Positions 50,384 to 58,555 of a DNA stretch of 64,000 bases are shown piece by piece; position 1 is the stretch's first letter; every line of letters begins with the position of its first letter. Both the position numbers and the translations under genes were made by a program. A model generated the notes under the pieces. The model did not search any database. It worked only from the letters and a program-made list of their open reading frames with translations, and was not told where the DNA came from. The stretch covers positions 1-64,000 of the forward strand of contig CAZJAZ010000002.1 in NCBI GenBank assembly GCA_964544305.1, given 5' to 3'. Source of the DNA: JAFDWI01 sp964544305. GTDB lineage: Bacteria; Actinomycetota; Acidimicrobiia; Acidimicrobiales; Iamiaceae.

Positions 50384-51738
50384 TTCGGACACGTGGCGGA
50401 CTCCCATTCGCGAAAGCGTTCGTGCACGTTGGCAGCCAATCTCACGAAGACGTTCAAACCACTATCGGTGGCCGTTGTTTCTACAACATCGCCTTCTCGG
50501 TGCAGCGCCGCGAGCACGTCTGCTCGTTCGTAGGGAACAAACAATGCAACGAGATCCGTTTGTTTGCGTAAAGCCCGTGCGACCGTGTCAACGAGCTCAT
50601 CAAAGCCCGCTCCGGTCGCCGCAGACACGCCCACGACAATTCGATCATCATCTCGCAAGCGGGCAATGCGAGCCTGCGCTACTTGATCGTCAAGGCGATC
50701 AATTTTGTTCGCTACAAAGATCTCGGGAATGTCACGTGCCCCAATTTCACCGAGCACATCATGGACGGTTGCCATATGTCCTTCAAGGTCTTCAATTGAA
50801 AGGTCGAACACGTGGAGCAGCAAATCGGCTTCGTTGGCAACTTGGAGCGTGGAACGGAATGATTCGATAAGACCGTGTGGCAACTTGTCAATGAAACCCA
50901 CGGTGTCGGTGCACAACACCGGCTCCCCACCGGGTAACGCAAACCTGCGGGTCGTGGCATCAAGCGTTGCAAAAAGGCGATCCTCCACGAGCACATTCGC
51001 ATTCGCCAAGCGGTTGACGAGCGTCGACTTGCCCGCATTGGTGTAGCCGACGACGGCGACATGGTGAATGGTGCTGCGAGCGCGAGCTTTGTGCTGGGTG
51101 CGACGATGGTGGGCGATATCGGTGAGCTCTCGTTCAAGATGATGAATACGTCGCACGATGCGCCGTCGATCAACTTCGAGTTTTGTCTCTCCACCACCCA
51201 TGCGAGTTCCAACGCCCCCGCCTTGCTGGGAGAGACCTTCACCTTTGCCACGGAGCCGGGGAAGTCGATAACGCAAAAGCGCCAACTCAACTTGTGCGCG
51301 ACCTTCTTGGGTCGTGGCATTCTGGGCGAAAATGTCCAAAATCACCGCGGTGCGATCAATCGCCGTTCGACCCAAAATCTTTTCTAGGTTCCGTTGCTGA
51401 GCAGGCGATAGTTCTTCGTCAAACACGACCGTGTCGCAGTCGGTAGCCGTTGCAATGTCGGCGAGCTCTTTGACTTTGCCTTTGCCAAGATACGTGGCAG
51501 GATCGGGTCGATCACGTTTCTGAATGACCCGCTCAATGGCATCGGCACCGGCGGTGTCAACCAACAAAGCAAGTTCATCAAGGCCAGCTTCGATTTGGCT
51601 GAGTGTTTGGCCAGGAAACTGCACACCAACAAGGACAATGCGTTCTCGGAATGTGCGTTCGATGAATGCGTCTGATGCGCCACCGAACTCGCCAAAAGCG
51701 CCACGGTGACTCGCAAGGGTTTGCGGCGACGTTGTCAT
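50380..51738 (-). CDS. hflX: Ribosome-associated GTPase HflX
   Basis: GTPase that splits stalled or hibernating ribosomes. The 452-residue product has the N-terminal HflX domain (DPATYLGKGKVKELA, VVFDEELSPAQQRNLE), the glycine-rich region LRGKGEGLSQQGGGVGTRMG, G1 VGYTNAGKSTLVN, G3 DTVGFI and G4 NKID. It sits between dapF and dapC with 4-base overlaps on both sides; hflX near miaA is a widespread arrangement. Confidence 0.95.
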   Translation of the reverse strand: MTTSPQTLASHRGAFGEFGGASDAFIERTFRERIVLVGVQFPGQTLSQIEAGLDELALLVDTAGADAIERVIQKRDRPDPATYLGKGKVKELADIATATDCDTVVFDEELSPAQQRNLEKILGRTAIDRTAVILDIFAQNATTQEGRAQVELALLRYRLPRLRGKGEGLSQQGGGVGTRMGGGETKLEVDRRRIVRRIHHLERELTDIAHHRRTQHKARARSTIHHVAVVGYTNAGKSTLVNRLANANVLVEDRLFATLDATTRRFALPGGEPVLCTDTVGFIDKLPHGLIESFRSTLQVANEADLLLHVFDLSIEDLEGHMATVHDVLGEIGARDIPEIFVANKIDRLDDQVAQARIARLRDDDRIVVGVSAATGAGFDELVDTVARALRKQTDLVALFVPYERADVLAALHREGDVVETTATDSGLNVFVRLAANVHERFREWESATCPK

Positions 51739-52559
51739 ACGTGCACCTTGGCATCAGCAATCCATTGCGAGGGGCCTCGCAACGTGGGCATGGCGTCGGT
51801 CATCGTGACGTGAACACTGCCACCAGGCATATACACCTGGGTTTCGTCGCCGACGAGTCCCCAGTTGCGAGCGCTGAGTGCGGTTGCGGTGGCACCGGTG
51901 CCACACGCCTGGGTCACCCCGGCCCCGCGTTCCCACGTAACCATGTCAATCGTCGTCGACGATGTTGCATGCACAAAATGCACATTCATACCTTCGGGGA
52001 AGAGGGCTTCCCAATGAGGCCCGTGCAGTGCTGGGTCGATACGAGAAGGCTCGTCAACTTCGATGACAAGATGGGGATTGCCAAGATCCCAGGTCATCAT
52101 GCGAGTGTCGTCGGCCACATCTGGCCTGCCGGTTTCTGGAATTGATGGCCCTGCAAGTGGGTGACCCATCGACACCGTTGCCCACACCATGTCGGTATTT
52201 CCTTGCGGATCTGGTTCGATAACGATGAAGCGATGCCCACCGTCAGTTTCCACATCCAGATTGCAAGGCAGTGTTGTTGCCTCGTGACGGATGATTGCAT
52301 GGGCGAAACACCGAATGCCGTTTCCACTCATTTCGGCCCGCGTCCCATCCGCATTGTGCAAGATCATCGACCATTGACTCGCTTGTGCCCCTCGCTGTGC
52401 AAAGAGCAGGCCGTCTGCTCCAATACCTCGGTGCCGGTCGCAGAGCGTCCGAGCAAGTTGTGTGCGCGCGTTATCGGCGATGTGGTCGAACACGACGAGA
52501 AAATCGTTGCCGAGTCCGTGCAACTTTGCGATCTCGAGGTCGTTTGTCATTGCGTTCAT
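51735..52559 (-). CDS. dapF: Diaminopimelate epimerase
   Basis: Converts LL- to meso-diaminopimelate for lysine and cell wall synthesis. The 274-residue product begins with the MNAMTND leader and the family start AKLHGLGNDFLVV. The two catalytic cysteines are in MSGNGIRCFAHA and VTQACGTGATATAL. The ATG at 52559 overlaps the miaA stop by four bases and gives the expected length. Its presence agrees with a meso-DAP-type MurE in the window. Confidence 0.95.
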   Translation of the reverse strand: MNAMTNDLEIAKLHGLGNDFLVVFDHIADNARTQLARTLCDRHRGIGADGLLFAQRGAQASQWSMILHNADGTRAEMSGNGIRCFAHAIIRHEATTLPCNLDVETDGGHRFIVIEPDPQGNTDMVWATVSMGHPLAGPSIPETGRPDVADDTRMMTWDLGNPHLVIEVDEPSRIDPALHGPHWEALFPEGMNVHFVHATSSTTIDMVTWERGAGVTQACGTGATATALSARNWGLVGDETQVYMPGGSVHVTMTDAMPTLRGPSQWIADAKVHV

Positions 52560-53509
52560 TCTCCCACGGCAACGGTTGAATTGTTGGGTGGATTTGACCA
52601 CCGGGCCACGAGTTCGTTCACGATGCGGGCACGGTTCACATCTTCAGTGACATCCATCCACTCCAGTCTGGGGTCGCGTCGAAACCAGGAGCGCTGACGT
52701 CGGGCAAAGCGCCTCGTGGCCGCAATCGCCGCTTCGATGGCATCGTCGCGTGAAACGTTCCCGTCAACGTGGGCTCCGAGGTGGCGGTAACCCAGCGCTT
52801 GGGATGCCGTTCGACTCAAGGGAGAATTGCGTTGTCGAAGTGAACTGACCTCGTCAAGAAAGCCGTTCGCGAGTTGATCCGCATAACGTCTTGCAATACG
52901 CGCGTTGAGAATATCGGTTTCAACGTGCAGCGCGATGACATCCCAACCGGTGTCGTCATAGCGTTCGAAACCGTCACCAAAGCTTGAGAACGGCCGACCT
53001 GATCCGATGCAGACTTCCAATGCGCGTACGATGCGGCGCCGATTGCCCGGTTCAATGCGATGTGCAGCAATCGGGTCACGTTCGCACAAGGAGCGATACA
53101 TCGCATCAAGGTCAGGGTTTTCATCAAGCGTTTGGCGAATGGCTGGGTAACGGCCGGGAATGTCGAGTGAGTCGACAATTGCCCGTAGATACAGTCCGGT
53201 CCCTCCAACCAGCAACGGCCGATTGTTGCGTGCTGCAATCTGTGCAAGAGCATCGAACGCAGCTTGTTGAAAGGCTTTGAGTGAAAACTCTTCGCTTGGG
53301 TCGACGATGTCGAGCAAGTGATAGGCGACTTCGCGTTGTTCTGCCGGGCTTGGTTTGGCCGTGCCAATGTCCATGCCGCGGTAAACCTGCATTGAATCGA
53401 CCGTGACGATTTCAATGTCGCCGAGGCGCTGCGCGACCTGATGCGCGATAGTTGACTTACCCGACGCGGTCGGGCCAACAATGGCGAGACCGACGTGCTT
53501 AGCGGTCAG
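52556..53509 (-). CDS. miaA: tRNA dimethylallyltransferase MiaA, apparently starting at CTG
   Basis: Adds a dimethylallyl group to A37 of tRNAs. No ATG, GTG or TTG gives a full N-terminus: the first ATG (53392) would drop the P-loop. Reading back from it in frame gives AIVGPTASGKSTIAHQVAQ, the essential P-loop, then VTVDSMQVYRGMDIGT. The frame reaches CTG at 53509, which overlaps the upstream TGA as CTGA and has GAGGA six bases before it. That gives 317 residues, the E. coli size. Later motifs GGTGLYLRAIVD and GFLDEV support the call. Confidence 0.88.
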   Translation of the reverse strand: MTAKHVGLAIVGPTASGKSTIAHQVAQRLGDIEIVTVDSMQVYRGMDIGTAKPSPAEQREVAYHLLDIVDPSEEFSLKAFQQAAFDALAQIAARNNRPLLVGGTGLYLRAIVDSLDIPGRYPAIRQTLDENPDLDAMYRSLCERDPIAAHRIEPGNRRRIVRALEVCIGSGRPFSSFGDGFERYDDTGWDVIALHVETDILNARIARRYADQLANGFLDEVSSLRQRNSPLSRTASQALGYRHLGAHVDGNVSRDDAIEAAIAATRRFARRQRSWFRRDPRLEWMDVTEDVNRARIVNELVARWSNPPNNSTVAVGE

Positions 53510-54366
53510 AGCAATTCCTCAATCAGCGCATAAGCCTCGATACGAACCAGGTCGGGTTCATCGAGACCGTAGGCGACAAACAGATCGGGTAACACTTCAC
53601 CGGAGAAGTTCCGTGCCATTGATCGGGCGGTGACCGCAAGGTCATAGTGGCGATCCCCCACTCCGGCATGGGCCCAGTCAACCGCTCCTACGACGGTCGA
53701 ATACTGCGGGTCAAAAATAATGTTTGAAATACACAGATCGCCATGGACGAGTACCCGATCGGCATCCTCCATCGGTCGTGTTGATGATGCGAGCTGGCGT
53801 GCTTTTGCAAGTAAATCGGCGGGAGTGAAGTGATCAAACGGGTCACGCAAGGCGTTCGTGCCAACGAGGCCTGCATTGACGCGTTGCTCAGCACGGTCGA
53901 GTAGTGCGTCGAGCGAGCTGTCAAATGGACACGTCGACAGGTCAATGCGGCGCGATCCTTCGTGGAGCGAGGCCAGAGCGCGACCGATTACTTCCATGGC
54001 TTGGCTCGGCGAACGCAGAAGACGCGGGTCAGTGGTGCCATCCATCCACGACGTGACCAGCATCGGCTGTGCCCCATCGGCGTCGTACACGATCACGACA
54101 GTTGGGAAGTTGAGCCCCGAGATCGTCGCGTCTTTCGACAACCATTCCAGTCGTGCTATCTCCTGACTCATCAGCATGCGGGATTCTCGGTGTCGCTCGG
54201 CCGACGCCGCCTGATCGTCGATCGCCGTCTTGATCGCCAGATCTGGGCGATCGTCGTCAAAGGTGACATGCCACACCGATGCACGCTGCCCACCTTCTTG
54301 GCGTTCAAAGTTTGCTCCCGCGAGGAGCGCTGCGAGCGCGGTTGGAATCAACGGCTTGTCGGTCAC
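53506..54366 (-). CDS. APH(3')-like phosphotransferase
   Basis: A 286-residue protein with the aminoglycoside/choline-kinase fold. Lys46 (DLAIKTA) fits the ATP lysine, His208-Asp210 (VLVHGDL) the catalytic loop, Asn215 and Asp230 (GAVDWAHAGVGDRHYDLA) the metal residues; the last block is like that of APH(3') kinases. The normal substrate may be something other than an antibiotic, and resistance should not be assumed. It lies between miaB and miaA with 4-base overlaps on both sides, an unusual place for this family. Confidence 0.82.
   Translation of the reverse strand: MTDKPLIPTALAALLAGANFERQEGGQRASVWHVTFDDDRPDLAIKTAIDDQAASAERHRESRMLMSQEIARLEWLSKDATISGLNFPTVVIVYDADGAQPMLVTSWMDGTTDPRLLRSPSQAMEVIGRALASLHEGSRRIDLSTCPFDSSLDALLDRAEQRVNAGLVGTNALRDPFDHFTPADLLAKARQLASSTRPMEDADRVLVHGDLCISNIIFDPQYSTVVGAVDWAHAGVGDRHYDLAVTARSMARNFSGEVLPDLFVAYGLDEPDLVRIEAYALIEELL
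53516..53520 (-). promoter_or_regulatory. Ribosome-binding site that decides the miaA CTG start
   Basis: GAGGA on the minus strand, six bases upstream of the CTG at 53509. It lies inside the end of the upstream phosphotransferase gene, consistent with coupled re-initiation. Confidence 0.6.
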
Positions 54367-55799
54367 TGGACGACAACAGGAATCCGCGTTCGGTGACGCG
54401 GCTGGGCGAGCACGTCAACGAGTTCGCCCCGTAAGAAGTGTGGGGCGGCGCTGGTGATTCGGGCGGTTGCATACGTCCCGGCGCGTAACGGTTCGGGGGA
54501 AACAAAGTGCACAAGTTTGTTTTGGCGAGTTCGACCGGTTGTGACCGATGGGTCGCGTTTCGATGGTCCTTCGACCATGATGTTTTCGACTCGCCCCACG
54601 CGTGCTTCATGTTTGGCTAGACCGCTGCGCTCAATCACGACCCGCAATTGTTCAAAACGCTTCGCGATGACGTCGCTGGGAACAAGCGGCAGATTCTTTT
54701 CAGTCGCTTCGGTTCCCGGCCGTGGCGAGTAAATAAACGTGTAGGCACTGTCGTAGTGCGCGGCCGCCGCGACGTGCAACGTTTGATCAAAGTCATCGTC
54801 GGTTTCACCGGGAAAGCCCACGATGATGTCGGTTGTCACCGCAAGATCGTCAATGGCGGCACGGGCCGCGTCAAGTTTGTCGAGATAGCGCTGCGCGGTA
54901 TAGCCCCGATGCATGGCTGCAAGCACACGGTCGCTTCCTGCTTGGAGTGGCAAGTGGAGGTGTTCGCACACCGATGGAACCTCGGCCATCGCGGCAATTG
55001 TTTCGTCGCGTAAGTCTTTAGGATGGGGGCTGGTGTAGCGCACCCGTTCGATGCCTGAAATCGCGCCCACTGCTCGCAACAAATCAGCAAACAACGGTCG
55101 AATCCGTACGTTCTCACCGGCCTTTCGTTGAGCAAGCGTCAAGTCTCGACCGTACGAGTTGACGTTTTGTCCGAGCAACGTGACTTCGGTGACGCCTTCG
55201 TCTGCGACACGACGCACTTCGTCAATAATGCGATCGAATGGACGGGAGATTTCTGGTCCACGAACCGCGGGGACAATGCAGAACGCACAGTTGTTGTCGC
55301 ATCCGATTTGGATGGTGATCCAAGCGCTGTGGCCGGTTGTGCGGCGAGCAGGAAGCGCAGAAGGGAACAGTTCGTTGTCGTCGGCAACGGTCGCTTGAAG
55401 AATCTCGGTGATCGGACCTTGGGTGTCGGCGTGATGTAAAAGTTCAACCGCTCGATGCACGTTGTGCGTGCCAAGGACGACGTCCACATACGGCGCACGT
55501 TCGCGAATTGCGTCTTGATCTTTTTGGGCGAGGCATCCCGCCACCATGATGCGCTTGTCGGGATTCGCATCTTTCAGCGGCTTGAGATGTCCAAGGGTGC
55601 CGTACAACTTATTGTCAGCGTTTTCGCGGACACAGCAGGTATTCAACACGATGACATCTGCGGATGCTTCGTCACTGGCCTCCACGAGACCATCAGCTTC
55701 AAGCAAACCGGCAATGCGCTCGGAGTCGTGTTCGTTCATTTGGCACCCAAATGTGCGCACCGCGTAAGTGCGAGGGGCCGGATCCTGCTCATGCGTCAT
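54363..55799 (-). CDS. miaB: tRNA-2-methylthio-N6-dimethylallyladenosine synthase
   Basis: Radical-SAM methylthiotransferase that adds a methylthio group to i6A37 in tRNAs, acting after MiaA. The 478-residue product has the N-terminal cluster cysteines (TFGCQMNEHDSERI, LNTCCVRENAD, VAGCLAQ), the radical-SAM site CDNNCAFCIVP, and a C-terminal TRAM domain. It starts with ATG at 55799 and overlaps the phosphotransferase gene as GTGA. Its product pathway matches miaA two genes on. Confidence 0.96.
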   Translation of the reverse strand: MTHEQDPAPRTYAVRTFGCQMNEHDSERIAGLLEADGLVEASDEASADVIVLNTCCVRENADNKLYGTLGHLKPLKDANPDKRIMVAGCLAQKDQDAIRERAPYVDVVLGTHNVHRAVELLHHADTQGPITEILQATVADDNELFPSALPARRTTGHSAWITIQIGCDNNCAFCIVPAVRGPEISRPFDRIIDEVRRVADEGVTEVTLLGQNVNSYGRDLTLAQRKAGENVRIRPLFADLLRAVGAISGIERVRYTSPHPKDLRDETIAAMAEVPSVCEHLHLPLQAGSDRVLAAMHRGYTAQRYLDKLDAARAAIDDLAVTTDIIVGFPGETDDDFDQTLHVAAAAHYDSAYTFIYSPRPGTEATEKNLPLVPSDVIAKRFEQLRVVIERSGLAKHEARVGRVENIMVEGPSKRDPSVTTGRTRQNKLVHFVSPEPLRAGTYATARITSAAPHFLRGELVDVLAQPRHRTRIPVVVQ

Positions 55800-55835
55800 G
55801 CATCTATTGTCCCATGACCGGTGCGGAGAACCGAA

Positions 55836-55875
55836 CCGGATTCGTGCCGAGCGCTTGTGCCCGACACGAAACCGG
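55836..55875 (-). terminator. Hairpin downstream of recA, likely terminator
   Basis: Arms CCGGATTCGTG (55836-55846) and CACGAAACCGG (55865-55875) pair over 11 bases with one mismatch. It starts nine bases past the recA stop on the minus strand and ends 37 bases before miaB. There is no long T-run. Confidence 0.55.
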
Positions 55876-55883
55876 CCTCGCGG

Positions 55884-56927
55884 TTAGTCGTCGAGTGCAA
55901 TTGGCTCGTCGTCAGCGGCGGTCATCACATCGGTCTCATCGGGCTCGCCTAGACCAACGGCTTTGCGAATCCGTTCTGATACTTCGACCATGATTTCGGG
56001 GTTCTCGGTGAGGAAAACCTTTGCTTTCTCACGACCCTGACCGAGTTGTTCACCTTCGTAGGTGTACCAGGCTCCGGATTTGTTGATGATGCCTTCGTCA
56101 ACGCCGATGTCAAGCACAGACCCTTCTCGGCTGATGCCTTGGCCGTACATGATGTCGAACTCGGCTTGACGGAACGGCGGTGCAACCTTGTTCTTGACAA
56201 TCTTGGCCCGTGTCCGGTTTCCGACCACTTCAGCACCATCTTTGATCGATTCAATGCGACGAACGTCGATGCGCACTGACGAGTAAAACTTCAATGCTCG
56301 GCCCCCAGGCGTGGTTTCGGGTGAGCCAAACATGACACCAATCTTCTCGCGCAACTGGTTGATGAAGATGCACACGGTGTTTGACTTGTTAAGGTTCGCG
56401 GTGAGCTTCCGCAATGCTTGGGACATGAGGCGCGCTTGGAGACCGACGTGCGTGTCTCCCATTTCACCCTCGATTTCTGCCCGAGGGGTCAATGCGGCGA
56501 CCGAGTCGATGACCACAACATCCAACGCATTCGAGCGGATCAGCATGTCGGCAATTTCAAGTGCTTGTTCACCCGTGTCTGGCTGGGAGATCAGCAGCTC
56601 ATCAATGTCAACGCCGATGTTGGCGGCATAGGCTGGGTCCATGGCATGCTCGGCGTCGATGTAGGCGCAGATACCGCCATTGCGTTGTGCTTCGGCAACA
56701 ACGTGCATGGCCAGGGTGGATTTTCCAGATGATTCGGGGCCGTAGACCTCGACGACCCGGCCTCGTGGCAAGCCGCCAACACCGAGCGCCAAGTCAAGTG
56801 CAAGTGCTCCGGTGGAGATGGCTTCGATCTGCATCGAACCCTTCTCCCCCATCTTCATGACGGAACCCGTTCCGTATTGTTTGGTGATTTGGCTCAGGGC
56901 CATCTCTAATGCTTTGTCTCGCTCCAC
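55884..56927 (-). CDS. recA: Recombinase RecA
   Basis: ATP-dependent strand-exchange protein and LexA co-protease. The 347-residue product has Walker A GPESSGKSTLAMHV, Walker B-region LDVVVIDSVAAL, loop L1 EGEMGDTHVG and L2 region FINQLREKIGVMFGSPETTPGG, with an acidic C-terminal tail. It begins with GTG at 56927. The promoter with LexA box lies 160-190 bases upstream. RecX, usually next in actinomycetes, is absent; miaB follows after 84 bases. Confidence 0.98.
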   Translation of the reverse strand: MERDKALEMALSQITKQYGTGSVMKMGEKGSMQIEAISTGALALDLALGVGGLPRGRVVEVYGPESSGKSTLAMHVVAEAQRNGGICAYIDAEHAMDPAYAANIGVDIDELLISQPDTGEQALEIADMLIRSNALDVVVIDSVAALTPRAEIEGEMGDTHVGLQARLMSQALRKLTANLNKSNTVCIFINQLREKIGVMFGSPETTPGGRALKFYSSVRIDVRRIESIKDGAEVVGNRTRAKIVKNKVAPPFRQAEFDIMYGQGISREGSVLDIGVDEGIINKSGAWYTYEGEQLGQGREKAKVFLTENPEIMVEVSERIRKAVGLGEPDETDVMTAADDEPIALDD

Positions 56928-57087
56928 AGCGCAGTGTCCTTTCGAGTTGCCTTAGAAGCGGTTGCTTCAAGGGCGGAATGTGATGGGGCTGCACTTGACT
57001 CGGCGCAGCGATTGGAAGTGACGTTCACCCTAGAGATGGGGTGTGACATTGTGTCCAGAGCCGATTGATCAACGCTGGAATATCACC

Positions 57088-57116
57088 ACTGTAGTTTCGA
57101 ACACTCGTTCGGTCAA
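57088..57116 (-). promoter_or_regulatory. recA promoter
   Basis: On the minus strand TTGACC (57111-57116) and TACAGT (57088-57093) are separated by exactly 17 bases, a good sigma-70-type promoter. The LexA box fills the spacer, so binding would block RNA polymerase. The leader to the recA start is about 150 bases. Confidence 0.7.
57098..57111. promoter_or_regulatory. LexA box in the recA promoter
   Basis: CGAACACTCGTTCG is a full match to the actinomycete SOS consensus CGAAC-N4-GTTCG and lies between the -35 and -10 elements of recA. Confidence 0.8.
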
Positions 57117-57156
57117 GCATTTCGCTTGCGAAGGTCGAGTGCGGTCTCTGGCACCT

Positions 57157-57219
57157 GTAGTCGGAACTTGTTGCAGAACGGGTCGCATAGCGACCCGTTC
57201 TGCAACAAGTTCCGACTAC
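57157..57219. repeat. Perfect 30-bp-arm hairpin at the cinA stop codon, core shared with 37457-37511
   Basis: Left arm 57157-57186 and right arm 57190-57219 are perfect reverse complements over 30 bases, around the loop ATA. The cinA stop TAG (57216-57218) lies in the right arm. The core GGAACTTGTTGCAGAACG (57163-57180) differs by one base from the hairpin at glpK, which also has an ATA loop. It may be a terminator for cinA or a dispersed palindromic repeat. Confidence 0.92.
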
Positions 57220-58481
57220 TTCATGGCAAGAAGGGTGCGGCGGAGCACATCAAGCGCGCTAATCGTCCCATACGCGCGAATCCGCTCGCGATCCCCAAAT
57301 AGCTTCAACGCAAGACACGAAACGTCGTCACCTATGGCCAGGCCCACAAACACCGTGCCCGGAGGTTGGTCGTCTTGTTCGCTCGGCCCTGCGACTCCGG
57401 TAATCGACAATCCAACATCCGCGCCAAGTCGTTCCCGTACACCTGTCGCCATTGCCTTGGCTGCAATTTCGCTCACCACCGGGCCGTCAGGCACTCCAAG
57501 AAGTTGGAGTTTGACCGAAGTTGCATAACTCACCACCCCACCAAGCAAGACCTGTGACGCGCCCGGAACTCGAGTCAGCCGCTCACAAATCATGCCACCG
57601 GTCATTGACTCAGCGAGCGCCAAAGTAGAACTGCGAGCACCGAGCAGATCGAGCACGACCTCTTCCATCGTTTGGTCGTCTTCACCAAACACGAGCGAAC
57701 CGAGCTCACCTCGCAAACGTGACACAACCGGGTCAATGATGGCGTGCGCTTCATGGCGGCTCGCAGCTTTCGCGGTGACCCGCACCTTGATCCCCTCAAT
57801 GCCGCTCGCCAAGAACGCGATGGTGGCACCACCGTGTTCATCAAGTTCGTTGATCGTTGTCGCAAGACGTTCGGCCAGGCCAGATTCGGTTTCACCCCAG
57901 GTGCGAAGCGTGCGCGACACAATCGTTTCGGCGTGTCCGCGTCGTTGAAGAAGATCGGGCACGACCGCCCGTTCGATCATGTCGGTCATCTCATAGGGCA
58001 CGCCGGGCACCGCATAGATCACTTTGGGTGACGCATTCGGATCACCTCGTGGCCAATCAATTGGACAGATCAAACCCGGGGCTGTGCCTTTGGTTTGCGG
58101 GATTATCGTCGCACCAAGAGGAACATCTGCTTGAAGAAGATTGTTCTCGGGCATCGGACGGTTCCGTTTCGCAAACATCAACCGAATGACTTCGGCGATA
58201 TCGTCGTCGCGCACCAAACCAACACCCATGACCTGAGCGAGAACGCTTCGGGTGATGTCATCGTGGGTCGGCCCAAGGCCACCACACACAATCACGGCGT
58301 CCGCGCGATCCAAAGCGCCGCACAAGGCCGCGACCGCGCGTTCAAGATTGTCACCAACCTTGGTAGCAAGAAGCGAATCGAACCCATGTTCCGCAAGCCG
58401 CTTCCCGATTTCACCCGAGTTCGTGTCGATGACCTGGCCGAGTAGCAACTCGGTTCCCACCGCAAGCACTTCGCAACGCAT
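57216..58481 (-). CDS. cinA: CinA, competence/damage-inducible protein A (MoaB-like plus NMN deamidase-like domains)
   Basis: Two-domain protein linked to pyridine-nucleotide repair. The 421-residue product has an N-terminal MoCF/MoaB-like domain (RCEVLAVGTELLLGQVIDTN, VIVCGGLGPTHDDITRS) and a C-terminal CinA domain (LALAESMTGGMICERLT, SITGVAGPSEQDDQPPGTVF) with deamidase-like residues. It lies upstream of recA with a hairpin and the recA promoter between, a pairing known in many bacteria. Confidence 0.92.
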   Translation of the reverse strand: MRCEVLAVGTELLLGQVIDTNSGEIGKRLAEHGFDSLLATKVGDNLERAVAALCGALDRADAVIVCGGLGPTHDDITRSVLAQVMGVGLVRDDDIAEVIRLMFAKRNRPMPENNLLQADVPLGATIIPQTKGTAPGLICPIDWPRGDPNASPKVIYAVPGVPYEMTDMIERAVVPDLLQRRGHAETIVSRTLRTWGETESGLAERLATTINELDEHGGATIAFLASGIEGIKVRVTAKAASRHEAHAIIDPVVSRLRGELGSLVFGEDDQTMEEVVLDLLGARSSTLALAESMTGGMICERLTRVPGASQVLLGGVVSYATSVKLQLLGVPDGPVVSEIAAKAMATGVRERLGADVGLSITGVAGPSEQDDQPPGTVFVGLAIGDDVSCLALKLFGDRERIRAYGTISALDVLRRTLLAMK

Positions 58482-58555
58482 TTGAATGACCTTAGGATAG
58501 CTCTCGCCCGATGTGTCGGATTTGTCCCGTGGCGCCCCGTTACCATGGGAGAGCG

